Assembly (NCBI RefSeq): GCF_900207585.1
Contig: NZ_OAOP01000006.1
Span: 186,001 to 250,000 of the forward strand
Origin: Bacillus oleivorans
GTDB taxonomy: Bacteria; Bacillota; Bacilli; Bacillales; JC228
Length of the DNA stretch: 64,000 nucleotides
Direction of reading: 5' to 3'
Part shown: positions 38,987-47,196 of the stretch, one piece after another
Numbering within the stretch: the stretch's first letter is position 1
How the letters are laid out: each line of letters opens with the position of its first letter
Made by a program: the position numbers and the translations under genes
The notes under the pieces: model-generated
What the model was told of the DNA's origin: nothing
Seen by the model: the letters and a program-made list of their open reading frames with translations, nothing else
Database searches by the model: none

Positions 38987-39298
38987 ATGAAAACATGGGT
39001 AGCGATCTTAGCCATTCTAGGCGGCCTTGCCGGGATTGTAAGTGGTTTCCTTGTAACCGCTGGAGGAGCAGTATTCGGCGAAGAAGAAATGACAGATAGC
39101 GGAGCGTCTGTCTTCTGGTTGTCTGCATTAGCGATCTTTTTAGGTTTCTTATCTTGGAAGTGGAAAACCATTGCTGGAATCGGCTTAATTATCATTGCAG
39201 TTTATGGATTCTTTGCAAACGGCTTATTCTTTACCATCGCATTTATTTTCTTATTAATTGCCGGTATTTTATCATTCAGAATTAAGAAAAATGCATAA
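38987..39298 (+). CDS. Small four-helix membrane protein, DUF4064-like
   Basis: The 103-residue protein consists of hydrophobic helices (about 4-28, 43-56, 62-78 and 80-96) with a short acidic loop GEEEMTDSGA and a basic C-terminus IKKNA. The layout and the sequence around FGEEEM and GIGLIIIAV resemble the DUF4064 family. A strong AAGGAGG precedes the ATG and a terminator follows, so it is a complete single-gene unit. No function is known. Confidence 0.75.
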   Translation: MKTWVAILAILGGLAGIVSGFLVTAGGAVFGEEEMTDSGASVFWLSALAIFLGFLSWKWKTIAGIGLIIIAVYGFFANGLFFTIAFIFLLIAGILSFRIKKNA

Positions 39299-39308
39299 AC
39301 TGATTTAC

Positions 39309-39341
39309 GAAAAATAGAGGACAACTCGCGTCCTCTATTTT
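39309..39341 (+). terminator. Terminator after the DUF4064-like gene
   Basis: AAATAGAGGAC and GTCCTCTATTT pair around a 7-nt loop, followed by TTTT. It lies about 10 bases past the stop. Confidence 0.9.
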
Positions 39342-39344
39342 TTT

Positions 39345-39411
39345 GTGAAACGGAGGGACGGTTCTTGTGTTTCACCCTTCCAATTGAAACACAAGAACCG
39401 TCCCTCTGTTA
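39345..39411. repeat. ACCGTCCC inverted element beside the Lrp gene
   Basis: The arms CGGAGGGACGGTTCTTGTG and CACAAGAACCGTCCCTCTG flank a loop containing CCCTTCCAAT. It ends three bases from the stop codon of the Lrp-family gene and starts right after the terminator of the opposite gene, so it fills the convergent gap completely. Confidence 0.85.
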
Positions 39412-39413
39412 CA

Positions 39414-39863
39414 TTATAATTTTAGCCCGGAACGGCTCTTAAATCTCCGTAGTAGAATATGACTTTCCACCCGGGTAATCCCTTTTAAACTATACAATTC
39501 ATTATTAATAAATTTCTCAAGGCTCGTAAAATCCTCAACTAAAACATGCATATGTAAGGTGCTCGGTCCTGTCATTTGATAGCAGCTCGCCACACTTGGA
39601 TTATCCGCTAAAGTTTGTGCTACTTCAACCAGCGACCCTGGTTCACAATCCACCTCGAAAAAAGCCGAAACCTTCTTTCCGACTTTTTCAGAATTTAAAA
39701 CCACACTAAACTTTTCAATGACGCCATTCCGCATCAGCTGCTGAACCCGATCCCGCACTGAAACTCTCGATAATCCCAATTCCTTACCAATGTCCACATA
39801 AGACAGTCTTCCGTTCTCGGTTAACAGCTCTAATATTTTTAAATCCGTGTCGTCTAATTTCAT
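39414..39863 (-). CDS. ywrC: Lrp/AsnC family transcriptional regulator (YwrC-like)
   Basis: This 149-residue regulator begins MKLDDTDLKILELLTENGR, the standard start of the family, so the ATG at 39863 is chosen over a longer frame. The helix-turn-helix (YVDIGKELGLSRVSVRDRVQ) is followed by an RAM/AsnC ligand domain (about 65-145). B. subtilis ywrC lies among ywrA, ywrB and ywrD, so it may control the ywrDBA-like genes here, though they are separated by about 900 bases. The effector is unknown. Confidence 0.87.
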   Translation of the reverse strand: MKLDDTDLKILELLTENGRLSYVDIGKELGLSRVSVRDRVQQLMRNGVIEKFSVVLNSEKVGKKVSAFFEVDCEPGSLVEVAQTLADNPSVASCYQMTGPSTLHMHVLVEDFTSLEKFINNELYSLKGITRVESHILLRRFKSRSGLKL

Positions 39864-40014
39864 TCGCTTCACCCGCTTGTCCAAATTTCCATTGTTTTCT
39901 ATTATTATACGTTTATTTATAGTCCGTTTGTATTGTTTTTTAGTTCTAACCTTCACAATTTCTGATACATTTAAAAGTAGGACAAGTTATTTTAAAAAAG
40001 GGGAAAGATCTTCG

Positions 40015-41094
40015 ATGAAAAAAGTACCTTTAAGATATGTGAAGGAAGGCGATGTACTCGCCATTGATTTATATACAGAAGATTTTCTCCTCTTATTAAA
40101 TAGAGGTACGAGACTCTCTTCCCCGCTCCTCGCCTTAATCGAAAAACGCGATATTCGCGAATTATATATTGAAGATGAATATACGGACGATGTATTATAT
40201 AACCCAATCATCGAGCACCGTGGCCGTAAAGAGCTGCACCGGGAAATCTATCGGGTCCTTTTCAACTATTTATCGCAGGAAGAGATTAGCTCCAAATTCA
40301 ATTCAATTGACTTAGGCAGAGAATTTGAACATATCGCAAGAACCCTGTTAAATTACATCGCGCCAAAACCGCAGATCCTACATAGCTTTCATGACCTCCA
40401 TCAATTTGACCATTCGATGTTCCAGCATTCCTTAAATGTTGGGATCCTTTCGGGCGTGATCGGGGTCGAGCTGGGGCTTGCTAAAAATGAACTGGTAGAA
40501 CTGATGGTAGGTGCGATGCTTTTTGATATTGGCATGACCCGTTTGCCAAGACAGGTATTAACGAAAAAGGGCAGACTTAGCCTAATCGAGCGAATGGTTG
40601 TCCAGCGGCATGCCGAGATTGGCTTTAAGCTCCTGGTCAGGCAACGTAATATTTCTGAGATGTCAGCGTTATGTGCTCTTTACCATCATGAGCGTTTAGA
40701 TGGCGGCGGTTATCCGAACCGGCTCTCAGATCAATCGATTCACCTTTACCCTCGGATTGTCGCGGTTGCCGATGTGTTTGACGCCTTAACGGCTAAGCGC
40801 CACTATCGTGATTCTTATACAGCACATGAAGCGGTTGAATATTTATATGCTGCGGGGGGTTCAATGTTTGATGTCGAAATTATTAAAGCCTTTTTGCGGT
40901 GTGTCTCGATTTACCCGCCCGGCTCTAGGGTCCAGCTCAATAACGGGTTATCGGCTGTAGTGGTCAAAGGCTTTTCAGACTACCCGCTCCGGCCGTTAGT
41001 AAGAATTATCGAAGACAAAAAAGGAAAGATTTTACCCACCCCAATTGACGTGGACCTGCGTATCCATAAAAACATTACGATAGTTAAAAGTTAA
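40015..41094 (+). CDS. HD-GYP domain protein with altered HD motif
   Basis: This 359-residue protein has an N-terminal region of about 110 residues and an HD-GYP domain (about 120-295). GYP is intact (HHERLDGGGYP), as are QHSLNVG and HAEIGFK, but the HD pair that binds metal reads FD (AMLFDIGM). HD-GYP enzymes hydrolyse cyclic di-GMP. This change may weaken or remove catalysis, leaving a binding or regulatory role. The ATG at 40015 follows AAGGGGAAAG. It is divergent from the Lrp gene and ends in a terminator. Confidence 0.85.
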   Translation: MKKVPLRYVKEGDVLAIDLYTEDFLLLLNRGTRLSSPLLALIEKRDIRELYIEDEYTDDVLYNPIIEHRGRKELHREIYRVLFNYLSQEEISSKFNSIDLGREFEHIARTLLNYIAPKPQILHSFHDLHQFDHSMFQHSLNVGILSGVIGVELGLAKNELVELMVGAMLFDIGMTRLPRQVLTKKGRLSLIERMVVQRHAEIGFKLLVRQRNISEMSALCALYHHERLDGGGYPNRLSDQSIHLYPRIVAVADVFDALTAKRHYRDSYTAHEAVEYLYAAGGSMFDVEIIKAFLRCVSIYPPGSRVQLNNGLSAVVVKGFSDYPLRPLVRIIEDKKGKILPTPIDVDLRIHKNITIVKS

Positions 41095-41095
41095 A

Positions 41096-41127
41096 GACCT
41101 GCGAGCGTTAGCTGCAGGTCCTTTATT
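41096..41127 (+). terminator. Terminator between the HD-GYP gene and hpf
   Basis: GACCTGC and GCAGGTC pair, with inner AGC and GCT pairs around GTTA, followed by CTTTATT. It serves the plus-strand gene and probably also hpf, whose stop lies 15 bases away. Confidence 0.8.
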
Positions 41128-41141
41128 GTGGGAGGTTTAGA

Positions 41142-41708
41142 TTAGACCGTCTCAATTAAACCGTATTTCCCGTCTTTTCTTTTATATACAACATTCGTTA
41201 AATTCGTTTCAGCATCGGTATAGACGTAAAAGTTATGTCCGAGCATATTCATTTGTAAAATCGCTTCTTCACTATCCATTGGCTTCAGATCAAAGCGCTT
41301 CGTGCGGACAATTTCTAAATCGCTATCACTATCTATATCTGCTTCTGTTGCAACCGCAGAGGCACTTTCTTCATGAACGGCAAAAACCTCTTTTGTACTT
41401 CCTTTTTCACGCAATTTGCGGTTGACTTTTGTTTTGTGCTTGCGAATTTGTCGTTCCAGCTTATCGACAATAAGATCAATAGCTGCATACATATCTGGAT
41501 TTTTTTCTTCAGCCCGAAGTAAAAGCTGTGGCATCGGAATCGTTACTTCAACCTTGGCTTGCTTATCAGGAACCACTTTCAAATTCACATGGACATCGGC
41601 ATTTGGAGACTCAGTAAAGTACTTTTCCAGCTTGCTAATCTTCTTCTCTACGTAATCCCTTAATGCAGCTGTTACTTCAATGTTTTCACCACGAACAATA
41701 TAGTTCAT
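41142..41708 (-). CDS. hpf: Ribosome hibernation promoting factor, long form
   Basis: Long HPF dimerises 70S ribosomes into inactive 100S particles in stationary phase. The 188 residues comprise the ribosome-binding domain (1-110, MNYIVRGENIEVTAALRDYV, then AIDLIVDKLERQIRKHKTK) and the C-terminal dimerisation domain (about 130-188, with FDLKPMDSEEAILQMNMLGHNF). B. subtilis yvyD/hpf lies between fliT and secA, as roughly here. A sigma-B-like promoter is visible upstream. AAGGGGG precedes the ATG. Confidence 0.96.
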   Translation of the reverse strand: MNYIVRGENIEVTAALRDYVEKKISKLEKYFTESPNADVHVNLKVVPDKQAKVEVTIPMPQLLLRAEEKNPDMYAAIDLIVDKLERQIRKHKTKVNRKLREKGSTKEVFAVHEESASAVATEADIDSDSDLEIVRTKRFDLKPMDSEEAILQMNMLGHNFYVYTDAETNLTNVVYKRKDGKYGLIETV

Positions 41709-41760
41709 GTGCTAATGCCCCCTTCATCCAATTATGTACTACTATACTACTACTTCTATA

Positions 41761-41786
41761 CTACCCGTCCCAATTCCTGCCTAAAC
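41761..41786 (-). promoter_or_regulatory. Sigma-B-like promoter for hpf
   Basis: On the minus strand GTTTAG (41786-41781), a 14-nt spacer and GGGTAG (41766-41761) match the sigma-B pattern GTTTAA-N12-14-GGGTAT with one mismatch in each box. The start would fall about 45 bases before hpf. B. subtilis hpf is known to be under sigma-B and sigma-H, which supports the call. Confidence 0.6.
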
Positions 41787-41983
41787 AGAAGAATTGAAAT
41801 GTCATAGAACTGACACAAAAAACCGTGATAGAACCAATACATCTCCCGGTTATCACTACTATATGAAATGGGGGCTGTTCAGCATGCATGGAAATTTGGC
41901 TAAAAAGGAAAATCGTGGCATTGAAACAAGGATTTTGCCGACAGTATGTCCCTTAAGACCTTTCGTGTGACTGTACCTGTTTT

Positions 41984-42170
41984 CTATAGGACACCAGTTC
42001 CGTTATTTGTGTCAAAATCGGTGATTTCTGAAATTATAGGACACAGGTTCCGTTATTAAGTTTAGCTAAGGCAATTTTCGCCCGTTTTTCGGTAAATAAG
42101 AGATCCTATGTCCTATAATTCTACAAAACAGAGTTTTTTATCGAAATAACGGAACGTATGTCCGTAATTA
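41984..42170. repeat. Repeat family E (ATAGGACAC..GTTCCGTTATT) in inverted arrangement
   Basis: Two direct copies of TATAGGACAC followed by GTTCCGTTATT occur at about 41985 and 42036. Two inverted partial copies follow, ATCCTATGTCCTATAAT near 42103 and AATAACGGAACGTATGTCC near 42146. The block could fold as a large imperfect cruciform. It lies between hpf and the 128-residue gene. No coding frame is supported in 41787-42170. Confidence 0.75.
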
Positions 42171-42237
42171 TGAAACGAAGGGACGGTTCTTGCGTTTCAT
42201 CTTACTTGTGAAACGCAAGAACCGTCCCCATGTTTCA
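42171..42237. repeat. ACCGTCCC inverted element overlapping a stop codon
   Basis: The arms AAGGGACGGTTCTTGCG and CGCAAGAACCGTCCCC flank TTTCATCTTACTTGTGAAA. The outer end TGTTTCA reaches 42237, so the stop codon TGA of the 128-residue gene is formed by element sequence. Confidence 0.8.
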
Positions 42238-42621
42238 ATGTGCAATATACCGTTTCAAGATGACTTGCATGGCTCTTGACCACTCAAGGAAAGCAGGCGC
42301 AAAGGTCTCTTGCACAAAAATCTGTTTAAACTCGTAATCATTGAGTTTTCCATTAAATTTAAAAGAGTGCTCAAGAACCTCTCCAAATTGATCAAGAACT
42401 TGTTTTAATTCTGAGTCATCCTCTAAGGTCTGTTCAAGAACTCCATGTGCTGTCAAAATCTGTTGAAAGACAGCAAAGATATCTCCCAGTATTCGGTCGC
42501 CAGTCAATTTCTCTGATTCGCTTATACTTTCCACTAAATAATGAAAGGCCTCATCCATGGTTTGTAATAATGCTGCGTACTCTCTGATTACTTGAAGATC
42601 CTCTTCATCCAGCGCTTTCAA
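42235..42621 (-). CDS. Helical 128-residue protein between fliT remnant and hpf, unknown
   Basis: The protein is predicted to be almost entirely helical and acidic, with the central segment RILGDIFAVFQQILTAHGVL. It may belong to a small DUF8042-type family, a guess from composition and this segment. The start is TTG at 42621 with AGGTGAT upstream. It begins nine bases after the stop of a decayed fliT, so it once followed fliT in the flaG-fliD-fliS-fliT operon. Its last residues and stop are altered by an inverted element, so the original C-terminus may be lost. A motility-related role is inference from position. Confidence 0.65.
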   Translation of the reverse strand: MKALDEEDLQVIREYAALLQTMDEAFHYLVESISESEKLTGDRILGDIFAVFQQILTAHGVLEQTLEDDSELKQVLDQFGEVLEHSFKFNGKLNDYEFKQIFVQETFAPAFLEWSRAMQVILKRYIAH

Positions 42622-42629
42622 AATATCAC

Positions 42630-42969
42630 CTATTTTCTTTTATGGTAATACATCCTGTCTAATTTAAGAGATTTGTAGGGATTCACGTTCTTTTCTCTCG
42701 TCTGTTTAGCCTTGAAAATGAGGCGATATCTGTTAGGATCAATATCTTTCCAAACCTGAGAAATCCCGAATCTCCTTTTCCATTCTGATTCATTTTTTGT
42801 TCTGTTCTTCCTCTGAAAATGCAGGCTACATTTGATCTATTAACTTCTGCCTATGATCCAGTGCAATCTGAAGTATTCAATCCGCTCATTCGTTCATGAG
42901 GGACTCTTTCCTATTAAAAGTGAACAGTTTTTCCGTCTCTTCAAAATATCTATAACAACCATTGGTCTC
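42630..42969 (-). pseudogene. fliT: Decayed second copy of fliT
   Basis: Read across several frames on the minus strand, this stretch gives RYFEETEKLFTF, then ERIEYF, then DHRQKLIDQM, stop, PAFSEEEQ, then RMEKEI, and finally EKNVNPYKSLKLDRMYYHKR before a TAG. These align in order with the intact FliT encoded at 44841-45194 (KYYIETVQLLSF, ERIEFI, SRQDLIEQIKPPYSKDEM and RNKYINPYKSLNFDGMFYDK). At least three frameshifts and stops separate the pieces. It lies between the kinase and the 128-residue gene. The rest of the gap up to 43176 is AT-rich with no gene. Confidence 0.85.
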
Positions 42970-43176
42970 TGCCCCGTTCACTTGTTTATATCGTCTAAAT
43001 CTTGTAATTTTCAAGCCACCCTATTGTCCATTTCCGTTCACTCTCTCACACTCGAAGTTTGTAAAAAAATATCGATTTTTGTCTAAAAATATCGAAAATG
43101 ACCTTCTTTTTCTTGTAACAAAGTTGTAAAATATTTATGAAAAAGTATATTGAAAAAACAAATATCAGGTGATAAA

Positions 43177-44676
43177 GTGGATAACCCTTCTTTCCAGACC
43201 AATGATTCAGGACAAATGAATAGTTCAATCTTTAACGTAGTCATAGATTCCCTCCCTTATTCCTTCACCGAAATAGGAATCCATCAGTTTATGGACTTTA
43301 TACCTGCAGGCATCTTTATTCATGAAAACGGTATCATTCGTTATGTTAATCAAGTAGGGGTAAAGCTTTTGCAAGCACCAAATAAGGAGATCCTTATCGG
43401 GAAATCTATTTTGGAGCTGCTTTATGGGGAACAGGATAAAACTGGGGATCAACGATTAAAGAAGCTTGAATGCGGGGAAACCATTCCGTTCATAAGGTGT
43501 GATGTAAAATGTTTCAACGGAGAAGTCGCACATTTTGAGTTCAATACGACTCTTATTTGTCATGAGCAGCAAAAGTGTATGGTCACTGTCTTGCGTGATA
43601 TATCGATTGAAAAAATGCAAGAAACCGAACTTTATCATAAAGAACAGCAGTATAAACTCATCACAGAGAACATGTCTGAACTGATTGGGATCTTTGATCA
43701 AAATGGAATTATTCAATACGCCTCTCCTTCTTACGAAATTGTAATGGGTTACACACCAGATTTTTATATTGGAAAAAATGCGTTGGATATGATTCATGAT
43801 GATGACAAAGCATACATTGTAAACCGTTACGAACAATTATTAAAAACGGGGGAACCTCAAAGAGTCGAATTTCGATACCAGCATCGAGATGGACATTTTG
43901 TCTGGCTCGAAGTTATTGGTAAAGTTTTAACGAAATCAGGGGACAGAACCGATTATATGGTAGTTGGACGGGAAATCACCGAACGAAAAGAAAGCGAAGC
44001 TCTTATCCGAAAATTGGACAAGTTATCCGCAGTAGGGCAGCTGGCAGCTGGTGTTGGGCACGAAATCCGAAACCCGCTAACTTCGATCAAAGGCTTTTTA
44101 CAGCTAATGAAACAGGAACCGTTAAAATACAACGATAATTTTTATTGGGATATTATTTTTAAAGAATTGACCCGAATCGATACGATTGTGAATGAGTTCA
44201 TGTTCCTAGCGAAACCGCAAACTGGGACAATGAAACAGATTAATCTCAATCAAATTGTAAAAAGTACTCTTACTCTATTAGATTCACAGGCTAATTTGCA
44301 CAATGCCACTCTTAGCCAAAGCTTTAACCGCGACCAGATCCTCACAAATGGGATTGAGGATCATTTAAGGCAAGTCCTTATAAATCTGTTGGTCAATTCG
44401 ATTGAGTCTATTGACGGAACCGGCGGTGTCAGGGTTAAGGTAGAATTACTAGAAAACTCAATCCGGATTCGAATCATTGACAATGGAAAAGGCATCTCAA
44501 AGGAGCATCTTGATAAACTAGGTACTCCCTTCTATACAACCAAGGAAAAGGGAATCGGGTTGGGTTTAGCCATCAGTCAAAAGATTGTAAATAGTCATCA
44601 TGGTGAGCTGTTAATTCGGAGTAAGGTTGGTTTTGGGAGTTTAGTGGATATTGTGTTGCCGACAATGAATGCATAA
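43177..44676 (+). CDS. PAS-domain sensor histidine kinase, orphan
   Basis: This soluble kinase of 499 residues has PAS 1 (about 40-145), PAS 2 (about 155-275), HisKA with GHEIRNPLTSIKGFLQLM (phospho-His near 302) and HATPase (about 385-495; INLLVNSIESI, DNGKGIS, GIGLGLAIS). The layout resembles the sporulation kinases KinA and KinE, which feed the Spo0F-Spo0A relay, and no response regulator gene adjoins it. The GTG at 43177 (AGGTGAT upstream) is preferred to an in-frame TTG at 43150. It is the only plus-strand gene inside the flagellar region and interrupts the fliT-to-hpf order. Confidence 0.85.
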   Translation: MDNPSFQTNDSGQMNSSIFNVVIDSLPYSFTEIGIHQFMDFIPAGIFIHENGIIRYVNQVGVKLLQAPNKEILIGKSILELLYGEQDKTGDQRLKKLECGETIPFIRCDVKCFNGEVAHFEFNTTLICHEQQKCMVTVLRDISIEKMQETELYHKEQQYKLITENMSELIGIFDQNGIIQYASPSYEIVMGYTPDFYIGKNALDMIHDDDKAYIVNRYEQLLKTGEPQRVEFRYQHRDGHFVWLEVIGKVLTKSGDRTDYMVVGREITERKESEALIRKLDKLSAVGQLAAGVGHEIRNPLTSIKGFLQLMKQEPLKYNDNFYWDIIFKELTRIDTIVNEFMFLAKPQTGTMKQINLNQIVKSTLTLLDSQANLHNATLSQSFNRDQILTNGIEDHLRQVLINLLVNSIESIDGTGGVRVKVELLENSIRIRIIDNGKGISKEHLDKLGTPFYTTKEKGIGLGLAISQKIVNSHHGELLIRSKVGFGSLVDIVLPTMNA

Positions 44677-44706
44677 TAACTATAAAGTTATATTAAGAAA
44701 AAAAAA

Positions 44707-44738
44707 CGGGATATTCCTTTTTAGGGTATCCCATTTTT
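44707..44738. terminator. Bidirectional terminator between the kinase and fliT
   Basis: GGGATA and TATCCC with inner CC/GG pairs are flanked by A- and T-runs on both sides. It serves the kinase on the plus strand and the fliT operon on the minus strand. Confidence 0.85.
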
Positions 44739-44840
44739 TATACTTCTCTGAGTGTTGAAGCTTTACATTAAATAATGAAAAACGTATCTAATTCTTTTAT
44801 AAACTGAAAATCTTCTTCCTTCAAATACTGAAATAGTCAG

Positions 44841-45194
44841 CTATTTTCGTTTATCGTAAAACATCCCGTCAAAATTAAGAGACTTGTAGGGATTAATATA
44901 CTTATTTCTTGATTTTTTATGCTGTGTAAACGAAGTTAAGTCCTTTTGAATCGATTGTTTTTCTAAGCGGAGTAGGGCTTGAAGCTCTTTTTCCAACTCT
45001 ATGGTTTTCTTCCCTATCTCCATTTCATCCTTCGAATAAGGAGGTTTTATTTGTTCTATTAAATCTTGTCTACTAGCGATACATGAATTAATGAATTCAA
45101 TTCGCTCGTCCCTGCCAAGCAAACAGCCATTTTCATTTTTTAAAAATGAGAGCAGCTGAACCGTTTCAATATAATACTTTTGGACATTAGACAT
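44841..45194 (-). CDS. fliT: Flagellar export chaperone FliT
   Basis: This 117-residue helical protein has the C-terminal motif NPYKSLNFDGMFYDKRK, characteristic of Bacillus FliT. FliT binds the filament cap FliD and keeps it export-competent. It overlaps fliS by eight bases and ends the flaG-fliD-fliS-fliT operon. A decayed second copy lies 2 kb away. Confidence 0.88.
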   Translation of the reverse strand: MSNVQKYYIETVQLLSFLKNENGCLLGRDERIEFINSCIASRQDLIEQIKPPYSKDEMEIGKKTIELEKELQALLRLEKQSIQKDLTSFTQHKKSRNKYINPYKSLNFDGMFYDKRK

Positions 45195-45591
45195 TATTAT
45201 CTGTCCCGCTTGCTAGCTGATTTCGATTCAATTTAATAACCTGTTTCCAAGTATCTCTAAATTCGATGACCATACCTTCCACTTCATCTAATATAGAACT
45301 ATCATTTTTTATATTGGCCTGTATAAGTCTATGATTAATATAATCATAGAGAGGCATTATTTGTTTGGAAATTTCAACTTCCTGATTTAAGGTTACCATT
45401 AACTCCCGAATAATATTTTGAGCCTTTTGGATGTTTGTATTTTTTAATTCAATGTTTTTATCTTCTATTCCTTTTTTTGCAAGTTTTATAAATTTTAAAC
45501 AGCCATTATAAAGCATTAATGTAAGTTCTCCAGGCGATGCAGTATTTACTGAATTATCCTGGTATGTTTGATAGGGGTTTTTCATGGCCAT
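45187..45591 (-). CDS. fliS: Flagellar export chaperone FliS
   Basis: FliS binds the disordered C-terminus of flagellin and stops it polymerising in the cytoplasm. It also takes part in the Hag-FliW-CsrA loop. The 134-residue protein opens MAMKNPYQTYQDNSVNTASPGELTLMLYNG, a clear FliS N-terminus. GGAGGAG precedes the ATG. Confidence 0.95.
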   Translation of the reverse strand: MAMKNPYQTYQDNSVNTASPGELTLMLYNGCLKFIKLAKKGIEDKNIELKNTNIQKAQNIIRELMVTLNQEVEISKQIMPLYDYINHRLIQANIKNDSSILDEVEGMVIEFRDTWKQVIKLNRNQLASGTDNNV

Positions 45592-45628
45592 AAAGTATCT
45601 CCTCCAGTAAAACCTTTATTTAGTAAGT

Positions 45629-47173
45629 TTAAGCACCACCAAATTGTTGCATTAAATACATAGCCTGTGAGTTTGATCTTTGAATAGCTGTTTCCATTGC
45701 TGAAAACTGACTCCAGTAACGATTTTCGATATTTATGAGTCTTCGTTCGAAATCACTAATTCTATCATCTAGATCCTCAAGGGTTTTCCCAATACTAAAA
45801 GTAGCATTCGTACTATACGTATTTCCTGCTTTTTTCTCGATGCTATCCATCGTAGACTTAAGTGTATTTCGTAATCTATCTGCAATCCCCATCGTGCTTT
45901 GAGTTTCACCGTCTCCATTAGCATTAAAAAGTTGGTAGACTCCATTCGGGTCATTAGCAATTGCTTCTCTAAGTTTATCTTCGTCAATTATAAGTTTCCC
46001 GTTATCTAAGTAATTCGAAGACGTCGTAATCCCAATTTCTGATAATTGTACGTAGCCACTTATACCAGTAACTTCATTAGAAAAATCATATCTCATTTGT
46101 GTCAATCCGCCTGATAGAACTGAATCACGATACAATGTTCCGCTTTTAGCCTTTTCTTCCCAAAGCTTTATCTCATTTTCAGACATGGCCTCTTTTTGTT
46201 CATTGGTTAATGGCTGGTAATCACGATAACGTCTCTCGCTAACTTCCCCATTGATTTTTTCAATCATCTTATTGTACTGATCTACAAATTCAACAATTTT
46301 ATCTAGGATTTTATCTACATCTGGTTGAGAAGAAAAGTTAACAACCGAACCATTTGTTTCCTGTTTTAATGTCACTTCAAAACCATTTATTTGAAACGTA
46401 TTCGATGAACGAGTGGTAGCAAGGCCATTATATGTAAATTCGGCGTTGACTCCTTTAGATCCGTAAACAATTCCATCTCCATCACTATCTGTCGCAGCAG
46501 CATCACTATCACTGCTCAGTTTTAATGTACTTGTCAAAAAGGAACCAGTTAGGATAATTTCCGGAGCTTCAGTGCCATCTGCATTAAGGGCATTTCCAGT
46601 ATGCTTTGCTGTAAAAGAAACTCTCCCTGTACCTTGGTCATAAAATGCATTTACATCTGTCTGATCATTAATTTTTTGTATAACTGAATTGAGGGTATCT
46701 GTAGGATTAACCGTTATCTGTACTTCATCCCCAAGTTTACCGTCTTCTCCAATTGCCTGAATCTTAATTACTTGGGAGCTCGTGAAAGTCGGATCAATCT
46801 GGCTTATCGTTTTACTGGCATCGTCTGTTACACTAGCAGAGCTATACATCGTTGCAGACTGAGCTAGCTTTTCAACACTCAGAAAACCAGAAAAATCATT
46901 AACTGAGCTGATATTTTTAACCGAAACTGCACTAGGATTAGAAGAAGTCACTTGTTTTTGAATAAACGTACTTTGTCTGCCTACCCCATTAAAAATCAGC
47001 TGGTCAAAATCAAACATTAACTTATTCATTTCACGATAATCGTCACGCTGCCACTCAAGAAATGTCCTTCTTTGATTTAATTTATCAAGTGGCATTCGCT
47101 CTGCCCTCATTAAATCACTTACAAGCTTGTCTATATCCATACCACTAGCGAGCCCGCCTATTCTCATGTTCAT
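45629..47173 (-). CDS. fliD: Flagellar filament capping protein FliD
   Basis: FliD forms the pentameric cap that folds flagellin at the filament tip. From the ATG at 47173 (GAGGTG six bases upstream) it has 514 residues. It opens MNMRIGGLASGMDIDKLVSDLM, typical of FliD, and ends with the conserved coiled-coil region (ISDFERRLINIENRYWSQFSAMETAI). A GTG three codons earlier is possible. It lies between flaG and fliS. Confidence 0.95.
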   Translation of the reverse strand: MNMRIGGLASGMDIDKLVSDLMRAERMPLDKLNQRRTFLEWQRDDYREMNKLMFDFDQLIFNGVGRQSTFIQKQVTSSNPSAVSVKNISSVNDFSGFLSVEKLAQSATMYSSASVTDDASKTISQIDPTFTSSQVIKIQAIGEDGKLGDEVQITVNPTDTLNSVIQKINDQTDVNAFYDQGTGRVSFTAKHTGNALNADGTEAPEIILTGSFLTSTLKLSSDSDAAATDSDGDGIVYGSKGVNAEFTYNGLATTRSSNTFQINGFEVTLKQETNGSVVNFSSQPDVDKILDKIVEFVDQYNKMIEKINGEVSERRYRDYQPLTNEQKEAMSENEIKLWEEKAKSGTLYRDSVLSGGLTQMRYDFSNEVTGISGYVQLSEIGITTSSNYLDNGKLIIDEDKLREAIANDPNGVYQLFNANGDGETQSTMGIADRLRNTLKSTMDSIEKKAGNTYSTNATFSIGKTLEDLDDRISDFERRLINIENRYWSQFSAMETAIQRSNSQAMYLMQQFGGA

Positions 47174-47196
47174 AAATATCACCTCATTACACTAAT

